Shown piece by piece: positions 36,067 through 43,439 of a stretch of 64,000 bases of DNA. The position numbers were made by a program, and so were the translations under genes. Position 1 is the first letter of the stretch, and each line of letters starts with the position of its first letter. Below the pieces are notes generated by a model. The model was not told the origin of the DNA. It ran no database searches and saw only the letters and a list, made by a program, of their open reading frames with translations. The DNA lies in assembly GCA_934486785.1 (NCBI GenBank), contig CAKSQK010000001.1, positions 372,001-436,000 of the forward strand, written 5' to 3'. The stretch is from an uncultured Niabella sp. (lineage in GTDB: Bacteria > Bacteroidota > Bacteroidia > Chitinophagales > Chitinophagaceae).

Positions 36067-38493
36067 TTACCAGATGATGATGGCGCTACTGGCTTTGGCA
36101 GCTACCGTAGTTATGCCGGTTGTTTTATTCAGCCCGGTTTTTAGTTTTTTGCCTGCGGCAGAATAACAGCCCATGCCTGCGGGAACTACAATTTTTACTT
36201 CTGCATTTGTAGAAGGATGCAGAACGGCTTTAATAACCTTACCCTGGCGCCATTGCATATCAACAGTTACATTGCCGCGGGCTTTTAACCCTGTAATAGA
36301 ACCTTCCTGCCAGTCGGCATGCGAGGGCAATGCCGGTAAAAAACGTATGGCTTCATCTTTTCCATGGCTTTGTAACAGCATTTCGGCCAAGCCTGCCGTG
36401 CCGCCAAAATTGCCATCTATCTGAAACGGCGGATGTGCGTCAAAAAGATTGTTATAACTACCACCCCCCCGGCCCTGCGCAACTGGTTGTAGTAAGCCTC
36501 TAAACATCGTAAACGCATGATCGCCATTGCCAAGGCGCGCCCAAAAACAGATCTTCCAGGCTTTGCTCCATCCCGTACCGCCATCACCACGCATTTGCAG
36601 GGTTTTTATAGCTGCCTGCGAAAGTTCCGGCGTATCCCACGGCGTAATTTCATCGTATGGATGCAGGCCATACAAGTGAGATACATGCCTGTGCTGCGGT
36701 TCGGCCGAAGGCCAGTCATCCAGCCATTCCTGCACGCCACCGTTGGTAGGGCTGATCTGATTGGGCGCTAAGTTATTTTTAATTATTTGCAAATCTTCAG
36801 CAAATGCTTTATCAGTTTGTAAAATAGCCGCAGTTTTTATGGCAGCAGTGAAAATGTTACGGCAGATCTGCATATCCATGGCCGGCCCCATGCAGGTATT
36901 TCCTTTAAAACCGTTGGGCATGATGTACGTATTCTCCGGCGAGTTAGACGGCGCTGTAACATACCAGCCGTGCTTTTTTTCTTTAATTAAAACAGAGCGT
37001 AAAAATTGCGCGCAGCCTTTAATAATAGGATAATACTTTCGTAAAAACGCTTTGTCGCGGTTGAACAAGTAATGCTCCCAAATATGTGTAACCAGCCATG
37101 CACCACCGGTAAGGGTAGAACCCCATTCGGCCCCTTCGCCGGGAGAGGTATAAAACCAGGGATTTGAAATAACATGTGCTACCCAACCATTGGCATTATA
37201 ATATTTTTTGGCGGTTACACTTCCATTAGGTACCAGGTTTTTAGTAAATGTAAATAATGGCTGCGCCAATGTGGAAAGATTAGTCGTTTCTGCCAGCCAA
37301 TAATTCATTTGAATATTGATGTTGAGATGGTAATCTCCATTCCACGGGGTTTGATACTCTACCGCCCAAAGCCCTTGCAGGTTGGCAGGCAATAACCCCG
37401 GCCTTGAAGATCCGATCAATAAATATCGGCCGTAGTTGAAGTACAGCACAGGCAGTTGGTTATCAGGTTTGCCTGCAGCATAGTGTACCAGCCTTTCAGG
37501 TGTTGACATGGTATCAACAGCAGTTTTTATATATGGCGCTTTCCAGCGGCAGCGATTAAACAACGCAGCATATTTTTTGGTTGATAAAGCTTTAGCAGTT
37601 TCATAATTCTTTTTTACGGCTTCGGCATCTGCCTGGGCAGCGCTAACAACATCATCATTTTTTAGCAGCCCGCCTTTTTCATAATTGTAGTTGGTACGCA
37701 TACCAATAGCAATGATGCAGGTAGTAGCATTGCGAATTTGCAGTACACTGTCTTTGGCTGAAAGCGTACCGCCAGTAATAACCGGGCGCGCTACTATAGC
37801 ATATTGCATGCCTTTATCTTTACCCGAAGGCAACTGGCCGTGTAACACAAGTTGTCTGTTGACGGTGGTGTAGCCCAATACATTTTCTTTGCGGTATAAT
37901 GACAGATTAAAATTGAGGCCTGCCTGCTTTGCACTGGTGAATTTGATCCAGACAATATCATTTACAAAATCAGTAAATACTTCCTGTGTAATAGCGTTGC
38001 CATTGCGCTTGTATACAGTGGTGGCCAGGGCATTCTCAATATTTAAAATTCTTTTATAATCAGAAATGGTTTCAGCGTTGTCAGTCCATTCAATCAATAA
38101 ATCGCCCATGGTTTGATACGCGCCATACTTTACACCGGCACCCCGGCCATGCCCCGAGCCGGGACCTTTGCTGATAAAATGCTTCATCAATAACGATTGT
38201 GCTTTTTGATTTTCATAATTCAGCAAATATTCCTGTATGGGTTTCAGGTATTGGTAAGCACTGTCCAGGTCGGCATTTTGCGGGCCGCCGCTCCAAAGCG
38301 AAATTTCGTTCAGAGCAATGCGCTCTTTTTTGGTATCGCCAAAGATCATGGCGCCAATACGGCCATTGCCCAATGGCAACGACTCTGTAAAATCTTTTGC
38401 CGGCTTTTTAAACCTGATCTCAATGTCATTTTTTTGAGCAGCAGCAACTAAAAATGAGAGCAGCGCAGCAATACACAAAATACTTTTTAGCAT
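36067..38493 (-). CDS. Secreted GH95 family alpha-L-fucosidase-type hydrolase
   Basis: Glycoside hydrolase family 95 enzyme, 808 aa. GH95 members are inverting alpha-1,2-L-fucosidases or alpha-L-galactosidases. Signal peptide 1-20 (LVAAAQ). N-terminal beta domain (21-270) has the family start SLPLGNGRIGAMIFGD and LNEISLWSGGP; the (alpha/alpha)6 domain follows with RPGLLPANLQGLWA, PWNGDYHLNINIQMNYW including the paired Asn391 and Asn393, HIWEHY with candidate general acid Glu473, HRHVSHLYGLHP and QIDGNFGG. The two Asn and the QIDGNFG Asp correspond to the catalytic set known for AfcA. No other carbohydrate genes lie beside it, so it may act alone on plant or host glycans. Confidence 0.95.
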   Translation of the reverse strand: MLKSILCIAALLSFLVAAAQKNDIEIRFKKPAKDFTESLPLGNGRIGAMIFGDTKKERIALNEISLWSGGPQNADLDSAYQYLKPIQEYLLNYENQKAQSLLMKHFISKGPGSGHGRGAGVKYGAYQTMGDLLIEWTDNAETISDYKRILNIENALATTVYKRNGNAITQEVFTDFVNDIVWIKFTSAKQAGLNFNLSLYRKENVLGYTTVNRQLVLHGQLPSGKDKGMQYAIVARPVITGGTLSAKDSVLQIRNATTCIIAIGMRTNYNYEKGGLLKNDDVVSAAQADAEAVKKNYETAKALSTKKYAALFNRCRWKAPYIKTAVDTMSTPERLVHYAAGKPDNQLPVLYFNYGRYLLIGSSRPGLLPANLQGLWAVEYQTPWNGDYHLNINIQMNYWLAETTNLSTLAQPLFTFTKNLVPNGSVTAKKYYNANGWVAHVISNPWFYTSPGEGAEWGSTLTGGAWLVTHIWEHYLFNRDKAFLRKYYPIIKGCAQFLRSVLIKEKKHGWYVTAPSNSPENTYIMPNGFKGNTCMGPAMDMQICRNIFTAAIKTAAILQTDKAFAEDLQIIKNNLAPNQISPTNGGVQEWLDDWPSAEPQHRHVSHLYGLHPYDEITPWDTPELSQAAIKTLQMRGDGGTGWSKAWKICFWARLGNGDHAFTMFRGLLQPVAQGRGGGSYNNLFDAHPPFQIDGNFGGTAGLAEMLLQSHGKDEAIRFLPALPSHADWQEGSITGLKARGNVTVDMQWRQGKVIKAVLHPSTNAEVKIVVPAGMGCYSAAGKKLKTGLNKTTGITTVAAKASSAIIIW

Positions 38494-38595
38494 GTTTAAA
38501 TCAGTTAGAAGATATGTGACAGGAACTGCATAAAGATAATTGCTGAAGTTATTACGGCAAAAGTTTGTTACTTTCGGGCATTAGATCTACTCATC

Positions 38596-39156
38596 ATGAC
38601 ATGGAATGAATACCTTGAATATTTCAGGGAAATAGCAGACGGCAAAGACAGGCAACCACCTTATGATAATGAAGAATATTATCAGTACACAAAACTAAAC
38701 AAGAGCCGTAACAACAGGTGGTTGAAACAAAATCCGCTTACGGAGGCGACCACACAGTTTATGAAGGAAGGCATTACAGCCAGGCAACAATGGATCGTGA
38801 TCACAGAGCCCTGGTGTGGCGACGCGGCGCATATTGTTCCCGTTCTTTACTTAATGAGCGAGCTGAATGATCATATCCAGTTTTCAATACAGTTGCGCGA
38901 TAAAGATTCTGAAATAGAAAAGTACCTTACCAATGGCACCAGATCAATCCCTATTTTAATTGTTCGCGATGCCAATGGCAATGACCTGTTTCACTGGGGG
39001 CCAAGAAGCAAAGAAGGAACTGAAATGTTTTTACAACTGAAAAAGGACAATGCTTCTTTTGAAGATATGAAAATTGCTTTACAGGAATTTTACAACAAAG
39101 ACAAAGGCAAAGGCGTGCAGGATGAAGTAGTGCAACTGCTGAAGGGATTGTATTGA
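38596..39156 (+). CDS. Thioredoxin-fold family protein with a single active-site Cys
   Basis: Cytoplasmic protein of 186 aa. The middle has a thioredoxin-like segment, QWIVITEPWCGDAAHIVPVL, where the usual CxxC is reduced to one Cys (WCGDAA), followed by LRDKDSEIEKYLTNGTRSIP, the cis-Pro loop, and ILIVRDANGNDL. The N-terminal 60 residues and the C-terminal helix (FEDMKIALQEFYNKDKGKGV) are family-specific extensions. Without the second Cys it cannot perform the normal dithiol exchange; a monothiol role or thiol-free binding role is inferred. It is divergent from the GH95 gene. Confidence 0.85.
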   Translation: MTWNEYLEYFREIADGKDRQPPYDNEEYYQYTKLNKSRNNRWLKQNPLTEATTQFMKEGITARQQWIVITEPWCGDAAHIVPVLYLMSELNDHIQFSIQLRDKDSEIEKYLTNGTRSIPILIVRDANGNDLFHWGPRSKEGTEMFLQLKKDNASFEDMKIALQEFYNKDKGKGVQDEVVQLLKGLY

Positions 39157-39175
39157 GGCCTCTTTTCAGCAATAT

Positions 39176-39604
39176 TCAACCGTAACTGTTCAAAAACGCT
39201 TTTAAAGATTCGTAATTTCTGGTATATATTTCATATACACAGAAAAATTTTCCATTTGCTAGTGTAATCTGCAAATAACGGGAAGGCAGCCCAAACCTGT
39301 TAAAACTATATTTCTTTTCAGCAATATTTATAATCAAATCTTTACTTATTGCCTGGTGAAAAAATAACAGCCTGTACAAAATAAATTGTTGAGGTTTAAA
39401 ATCAATTTTCAACAGTGATTTATCGACCTCCTTTATCAAATAGATTTGCAAAATGAAGATACCAATATAAAGTAATCTGAACTTTACTTTAACATTGGTA
39501 TCATAAAATAATACGGTATAGTTAGATAATAAAAAAATTAACGCAAGAATGAATAATACGATTGGCAGTATTATACATATCCGAAATTTAGTTTGCATAA
39601 GCAT
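39176..39604 (-). CDS. Hypothetical membrane protein
   Basis: A 142-aa protein with two hydrophobic spans near the start (ICIILPIVLFILALIFLLS and LLYIGIFILQIYL), followed by a soluble part of about 85 residues with VDKSLLKIDFKPQQFILYRL, INIAEKKYSFNRFGLPSRYL and QITLANGKFFCVYEIYTRNY. The tail looks like a PH-like strand pattern as in YdbT/YvbH-type membrane proteins, but I cannot confirm this. The composition is AT-rich. It lies 5 bp after the GNAT-nitrilase gene, reading leftward, so the two may be co-transcribed. Confidence 0.62.
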   Translation of the reverse strand: MLMQTKFRICIILPIVLFILALIFLLSNYTVLFYDTNVKVKFRLLYIGIFILQIYLIKEVDKSLLKIDFKPQQFILYRLLFFHQAISKDLIINIAEKKYSFNRFGLPSRYLQITLANGKFFCVYEIYTRNYESLKAFLNSYG

Positions 39605-39609
39605 ATCAA

Positions 39610-41139
39610 TTACTTTTTCTTCAGCTTCACTACATCATACAAATCTTTGCGCCTATCAACCAGGTTTTTTACACTGCCATACGAATGCAGATGGCGCAGC
39701 AGGTCTATGTCAACATCTGCAATTAAAACCATTTCAGTATTAGGGGTGGCTTCGGCTTTCACGCCATTTGCGGGGAAAGAAAAATCGCAGGGCGTAAGCA
39801 CCGCCGATTGAGCGTATTGAATATCCATATTATGCACTTTGGGAAGATTGCCCACGCTGCCTGCAATAGCCACATAGCATTCATTTTCTATAGCCCTGGC
39901 CTGTGAGCAATGCCTTACGCGATAATAGCCGTTTTGTGTATCGGTAAGAAAGGGCACAAACAATATATCCATTCCTTCATCAGCCAGCAGGCGGCTTAGC
40001 TCGGGAAACTCGCTGTCGTAACAAATTAAAATACCTATTTTACCGCAGTCGGTATCAAAAGTTTTTACTGTATTTCCGCCGCGCATACCCCATACTTTTT
40101 CTTCATCGGGCGTAACGTGTATTTTGATGTACTCCTCCACAGATCCGTCGCGATGGCAAAGGTGCCCCACGTTGTACAGTCTGCCATCTTTTAGCTCCGG
40201 CATACTGCCGGTAATAATATTGATGTTGTAGGAAACCGCCAGCTCTGCAAACTTGGCTTTGATCTGCGGTGTAAATTCAGCCAGTTTTTTTACGGCATTA
40301 GCAGGAGAAAGATGATTGTAATCGGCCATCAGCGGCGCATTGAAAAATTCAGGGAAAAGCGCAAAGTCGCAGCGATAGTCTGAAACAGAATCAACAAAGT
40401 ATTCTACCTGCTGCATCATTTCTTCAAGGTTTTTATACAGGCGCATTTGCCATTGCACCAGCCCCAGGCGCACGACCTTTTTTGTTGAAACAGCCTGTGC
40501 CGTAGGCTTTTCATAATAAATATTGCTCCATTTCATGATCACGGCATACTCGCTGCTCAGCACATCGCCTTCCAGATAGCCTTTTGCGATTTTCACGGGC
40601 TGAAAATCGTTTGAAAGCTGAAAATTCAATACAGGGTCATGTATTTCTTTATTTCTTACTTTTTGAATGTATTCCTTAGGCGTTAATTCATTGGCATGCT
40701 TGTGATACCCGGGTATGCGGCCGCCAAACACAATGCCTTTCAGGTTTAATTTTTCACAAAGCTCCTTGCGGGCATCATACAACCGGCGCCCGAGCCTCAG
40801 GCCGCGCCACTGCGGATCAACAAACACATCAATGCCATATAACACATTGCCTTCTGGGTTGTGGGTATGGAACGTGTAGTTGCCGGTTATTTCGCGGTAG
40901 GAATGTTTGTTGAAAATATTGTCCTCATCAGTCAGGATTGAAAGTGCGCAGCCTGCCAGCTTATCGTTTATAAAAACGGTTAGCTGCCCTTCGGGAAACA
41001 GCTCAATCAGTTTTTTGATCTGATGCTCTTTCCAGACGGAACCCGGCATGCTTGGGTAAGATACCACCATCATTTCGCGCAAGGCTTCGTAATATTCCGG
41101 CTGAAGCAGCCTTAGCTCTATGTTCCTGATCTCGGCCAT
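39610..41139 (-). CDS. GNAT acetyltransferase fused to carbon-nitrogen hydrolase
   Basis: Two-domain protein of 509 aa. Residues 1-190 are a GNAT N-acetyltransferase: LREMMVVSYPSMPGSVWKEH, LAGCALSILTDEDNIFN, GIDVFVDPQWRGLRLGRRLY with the acetyl-CoA loop RGLRLG. Residues about 225-509 are a nitrilase-type amidase: Glu in FALFPEFFNAP, Lys in EEYIKIHVTPDEEK and Cys in GILICYDSEFPELSR form the Glu-Lys-Cys triad. Such fusions exist in several bacteria; the usual guess is processing of an amide of a small amine. The frame extends back to 41250, but ATG at 41139 (MAEIRNIELR) is the natural start, leaving 110 bp after the Lrp-type gene. Confidence 0.92.
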   Translation of the reverse strand: MAEIRNIELRLLQPEYYEALREMMVVSYPSMPGSVWKEHQIKKLIELFPEGQLTVFINDKLAGCALSILTDEDNIFNKHSYREITGNYTFHTHNPEGNVLYGIDVFVDPQWRGLRLGRRLYDARKELCEKLNLKGIVFGGRIPGYHKHANELTPKEYIQKVRNKEIHDPVLNFQLSNDFQPVKIAKGYLEGDVLSSEYAVIMKWSNIYYEKPTAQAVSTKKVVRLGLVQWQMRLYKNLEEMMQQVEYFVDSVSDYRCDFALFPEFFNAPLMADYNHLSPANAVKKLAEFTPQIKAKFAELAVSYNINIITGSMPELKDGRLYNVGHLCHRDGSVEEYIKIHVTPDEEKVWGMRGGNTVKTFDTDCGKIGILICYDSEFPELSRLLADEGMDILFVPFLTDTQNGYYRVRHCSQARAIENECYVAIAGSVGNLPKVHNMDIQYAQSAVLTPCDFSFPANGVKAEATPNTEMVLIADVDIDLLRHLHSYGSVKNLVDRRKDLYDVVKLKKK

Positions 41140-41249
41140 AAAAAATATTTTTAAGATGGAGCCAACTATCGTCCCGTTTATCGGGAGAACCGATGACGTT
41201 TTCATAAATACTCTGCCAGCCAAGCTAAGTTGGCGAAACAGAGATGCCA

Positions 41250-41717
41250 CTAATCCAGCACCTGAACATTGCGGTTAAAGCTTTCTTCCAGCGAAATGAG
41301 CGTTTCCGTTCTTTCGATGCCTTTTATTTTTTGTAGCTTTTCGTGCAGCACATCGCGCAGCTCGCTAATGTCTTTACAAATGATCTCTGCAAACATGCTG
41401 TAATTGCCAGTGGTATAATTGAGCCGTACCACTTCTTTCATTTTATACAATTCTTTTGCCACAGAATCATACAAAGAACTTTCTTTAAGGTAAATGCCTA
41501 TAAATGCAATTACGTCATAACCCAAAAGCTTAAGGTTTGTATTTAATTTAGTACCTTTAACAATGCCGTCTTTTTGCAGCTTTTTGATACGCACGTGAAT
41601 GGTGCCTCCAGAAACGAAAAGTTTTTTTCCAAGGTCGGCATAAGAAATTTCAGCATTTTCCATCATGTGCTGAATGATCTGAAGGTCTAATTTGTCGAGA
41701 TTAAATTTGTTGCTCAT
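41250..41717 (-). CDS. Lrp/AsnC family transcriptional regulator
   Basis: Regulator of 155 aa. N-terminal winged helix-turn-helix: LDLQIIQHMMENAEISYADL, then GKKLFVSGGTIHVRIKKLQK and DGIVKGTKLNTNLKLLGYDV; the C-terminal RAM domain (about 70-150) has the beta-alpha-beta pattern IAFIGIYLKESSLYDSVAKE, VVRLNYTTGNYSMFAEIICK and IKGIERTETLISLEESF. Members respond to amino acids or related small ligands. It probably controls itself or the GNAT-nitrilase gene downstream (110 bp gap). Its start is 149 bp from the divergent tRNA-like RNA gene. Confidence 0.94.
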   Translation of the reverse strand: MSNKFNLDKLDLQIIQHMMENAEISYADLGKKLFVSGGTIHVRIKKLQKDGIVKGTKLNTNLKLLGYDVIAFIGIYLKESSLYDSVAKELYKMKEVVRLNYTTGNYSMFAEIICKDISELRDVLHEKLQKIKGIERTETLISLEESFNRNVQVLD

Positions 41718-41800
41718 ATGGCAGGTTGATTTTATAAATTTCTAATATATTTTGCAAATATTTAGATATTATCTATATTTTCCAAATTTTTGTTGAATTA

Positions 41801-41833
41801 TTTGGAATCAATTGACTATTTCCTTTATTTTTG
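41801..41833 (+). promoter_or_regulatory. Promoter of the tRNA-like RNA gene
   Basis: TTTG at 41801-41804, a 21-bp spacer and TATTTTTG at 41826-41833, an exact match to the Bacteroidota -7 element TAnnTTTG with acceptable spacing to the -33 element. Transcription would start near 41840, about 26 nt before the mature 5' end predicted from the acceptor stem. Confidence 0.65.
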
Positions 41834-41865
41834 TCTTATCAAACAATTTACAAGTTCTTACATAT

Positions 41866-42060
41866 TGTGGGGTGATGAAATTTTTGGCAGACATGCCCTC
41901 TTGTCTCGGGGGTGAGGATCACAGGATAAACACTGCGTAAAGCCGATGGCGCTGCAGCGCCACCGACTGGGGTTGACCACCAGTAGGTTGAAGGTAGCTC
42001 CTTCTAACAATTTGTGCAGCGGCTAACTACCTCGTGGAGGTTCGAACCCTCCCCCTACAG
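41866..42060 (+). ncRNA. tRNA-like RNA with a large structured insertion in the variable arm
   Basis: A 195-nt segment that pairs as a class II tRNA. Acceptor: 41866-41872 (TGTGGGG) with 42053-42059 (CCCTACA), 7 bp with one G-U, discriminator G42060, no encoded CCA. T8, G9, D stem 41875-41877 with 41892-41894 and GG in the D-loop. Anticodon stem 41896-41900 with 41908-41912; loop TTGTCTC, so positions 34-36 read GTC after U33. T arm GGAGG-TTCGAAC-CCTCC (42036-42052). Between 41913 and 42035 there are 123 nt instead of the usual 12-20. TGAGG (41913-41917) can pair with CCTCG (42030-42034) as a variable stem; inside, AGCCG/CGGCT (41941-41945, 42020-42024) encloses hairpins 41947-41962, 41966-41984 and 41990-42004. 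A promoter and hairpin flank it. Identity and function unknown to me. Confidence 0.72.
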
Positions 42061-42074
42061 CGATTTAACATTAA

Positions 42075-42104
42075 AAAGCCCCGCGGATTCTTTCGCGGGG
42101 CTTT
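42075..42104. terminator. Strong hairpin, probably a shared terminator
   Basis: Perfect 11-bp stem AAAGCCCCGCG/CGCGGGGCTTT (42075-42085 with 42094-42104), 8-nt loop. It starts 14 nt after the tRNA-like RNA gene and lies 44 bp past the stop of the convergent 73-aa ORF. The leftward T-run (TTTTT) is better than the rightward one, so it may serve both transcripts. Confidence 0.8.
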
Positions 42105-42147
42105 GCATTTATAATCATTTATTGCCGGGTTATTTTCCCGGTTACCG

Positions 42148-42369
42148 TTACAACAACTCAGGCCTGAATGTTACATCTACATTCAGCAAGTTATTGCGGA
42201 AAATGAAATCTTCCGCATCGTTTACCGATGGAAATATCAATACTGATTTTAAAAAATTATCAGGATCATCAAACTCATCTATAGATACCGTATTAAAACC
42301 ATTAGTGCATTTCACTATAAAACGCCTGTCGAACGAACTGATCGCATAATGATAATTTACATTTCGCAT
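42148..42369 (-). CDS. Hypothetical small protein
   Basis: A 73-aa ORF with an ATG start at 42369 and a terminator hairpin 44 bp past its stop. The protein, for example MRNVNYHYAISSFDRRFIVK and SIDEFDDPDNFLKSVLIFPS, has balanced composition and a mixed strand-helix look without low complexity, and the transcript would converge on the tRNA-like RNA gene. No family is recognised. Its reality rests on the terminator and its protein-like sequence. Confidence 0.5.
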   Translation of the reverse strand: MRNVNYHYAISSFDRRFIVKCTNGFNTVSIDEFDDPDNFLKSVLIFPSVNDAEDFIFRNNLLNVDVTFRPELL

Positions 42370-42521
42370 ATGTAAAAATTTATATTAACAAGATCAATTT
42401 TTTAACCATAAATATTTTAAATGATTTTTTACCTTATTATCAATAGATTATAAATTACTTCATTGAAAATATTGGTAGTAACAAAACGGCTTTAAGGTGA
42501 AAACGGGTATTAAATGCACTA

Positions 42522-42552
42522 CAAAAAAACCCCACAGCTTTGCTGCGGGGTT
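42522..42552 (-). terminator. Rho-independent terminator of the response regulator gene
   Basis: Stem AACCCC-CAGC with GCTG-GGGGTT (42528-42538 with 42542-42552, one G-U on the leftward strand), loop of 3 nt, followed leftward by a run of seven T. It is 23 bp past the stop of the regulator gene. Confidence 0.85.
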
Positions 42553-42574
42553 ATATAGTTTCTCTCTTTTAAGT

Positions 42575-43273
42575 TTATTCCTGTACCACCAGCCTGAAAC
42601 CGTTGCCATGTATATTCACAATTTCAATTTTATCATCATCTTTAAGGTATTTGCGAAGTTTGGCAATGTACACATCCATACTTCTTCCATTAAAATAAGT
42701 ATCACTGCCCCAAATTTTCTTCAAAGCCTGTTCGCGTGGCAACAGGTCATTCAGGTGTTCTGCCAGCATTTTCAGCAATTCATTTTCTTTGGGAGAAAGG
42801 GTTTGCGTGGTATCATTATGCGTTAACTGGCGCAGCTTAGGATTGAAATGATAGCTTGCCAACTGATATTCTTTATTCTCACTTTCTTTATTCAGTTCTT
42901 CGTTGCGCTTTAAAATAGCTTTTATCTTTAAAAGCAATACTTCACTGTCAAAAGGTTTTGTAATATAATCATCAGCGCCCAGCTTGTACCCCTGTATAAT
43001 ATCTTCCTTCATGGTTTTTGCGCTTAAAAAAAACAATGGAATATCCGGGTCTACATCCCTTATTTCTTCGGCAAGTGTAAAACCGTCCATGTGCGGCATC
43101 ATCACATCCAGCAGGCACAGGTCAAATTTCTCACGCTGAAAAGCAGCAAGGCCCAGCCTTCCGTCACGCTCAAGCGTTACTTCGTAATCGTTCAGTTCAA
43201 GATAGTTCTTGAGTACGTTTCCCAGGTTGGGATCATCTTCACAAAGTAGGATATGCGGTTTCTTTCCTTCCAT
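42575..43273 (-). CDS. OmpR-family response regulator (RprY-like)
   Basis: Two-component response regulator of 232 aa. Receiver domain 1-120: acidic pocket CEDDPN at 11-16, phospho-acceptor Asp56 in LLDVMMPHMDG, Thr/Ser in FLSAKT and Lys in ITKPFD. C-terminal winged helix (about 140-230) with LSPKENELLKMLAEHLNDLL, REQALKKIWGSDTYFNGRSM and DVYIAKLRKYLKDD, then HGNGFRLVV. The strong similarity in pattern to Bacteroides RprY is remembered, not computed. No histidine kinase gene is adjacent. It is divergent from the HerA-like ATPase. Confidence 0.93.
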   Translation of the reverse strand: MEGKKPHILLCEDDPNLGNVLKNYLELNDYEVTLERDGRLGLAAFQREKFDLCLLDVMMPHMDGFTLAEEIRDVDPDIPLFFLSAKTMKEDIIQGYKLGADDYITKPFDSEVLLLKIKAILKRNEELNKESENKEYQLASYHFNPKLRQLTHNDTTQTLSPKENELLKMLAEHLNDLLPREQALKKIWGSDTYFNGRSMDVYIAKLRKYLKDDDKIEIVNIHGNGFRLVVQE

Positions 43274-43439
43274 AAAAATTTAATTTAACTTGTTTGAGAA
43301 CAAATAAAGTTAATCCTTTTTGAGATATTGTAAAAGTAGCCCGAATTTTTTGTTAAAACACAATGCTTTATACATGAACGTGATTGATCGCTGCTGCTGA
43401 TGGCTTTTACAAAAGTCTTATCTTGTAAAAAAATAATTC

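Noticed and set aside
41866..42060. Interpretation of the RNA gene as tmRNA (ssrA)
   Set aside because: It has a paired D stem and a full anticodon arm, is only 195 nt, and shows no tag reading frame; tmRNA of this phylum is about 350-400 nt and lacks an anticodon arm.
41866..42060. tRNA with a group I or group II intron
   Set aside because: The anticodon arm is uninterrupted, the extra sequence lies in the variable region, is too short, and I see no intron core elements.
42014..42349. 111-aa rightward ORF across the 3' part of the RNA gene
   Set aside because: It overlaps the T arm, the terminator hairpin and the opposite small ORF, and its composition does not look like protein.
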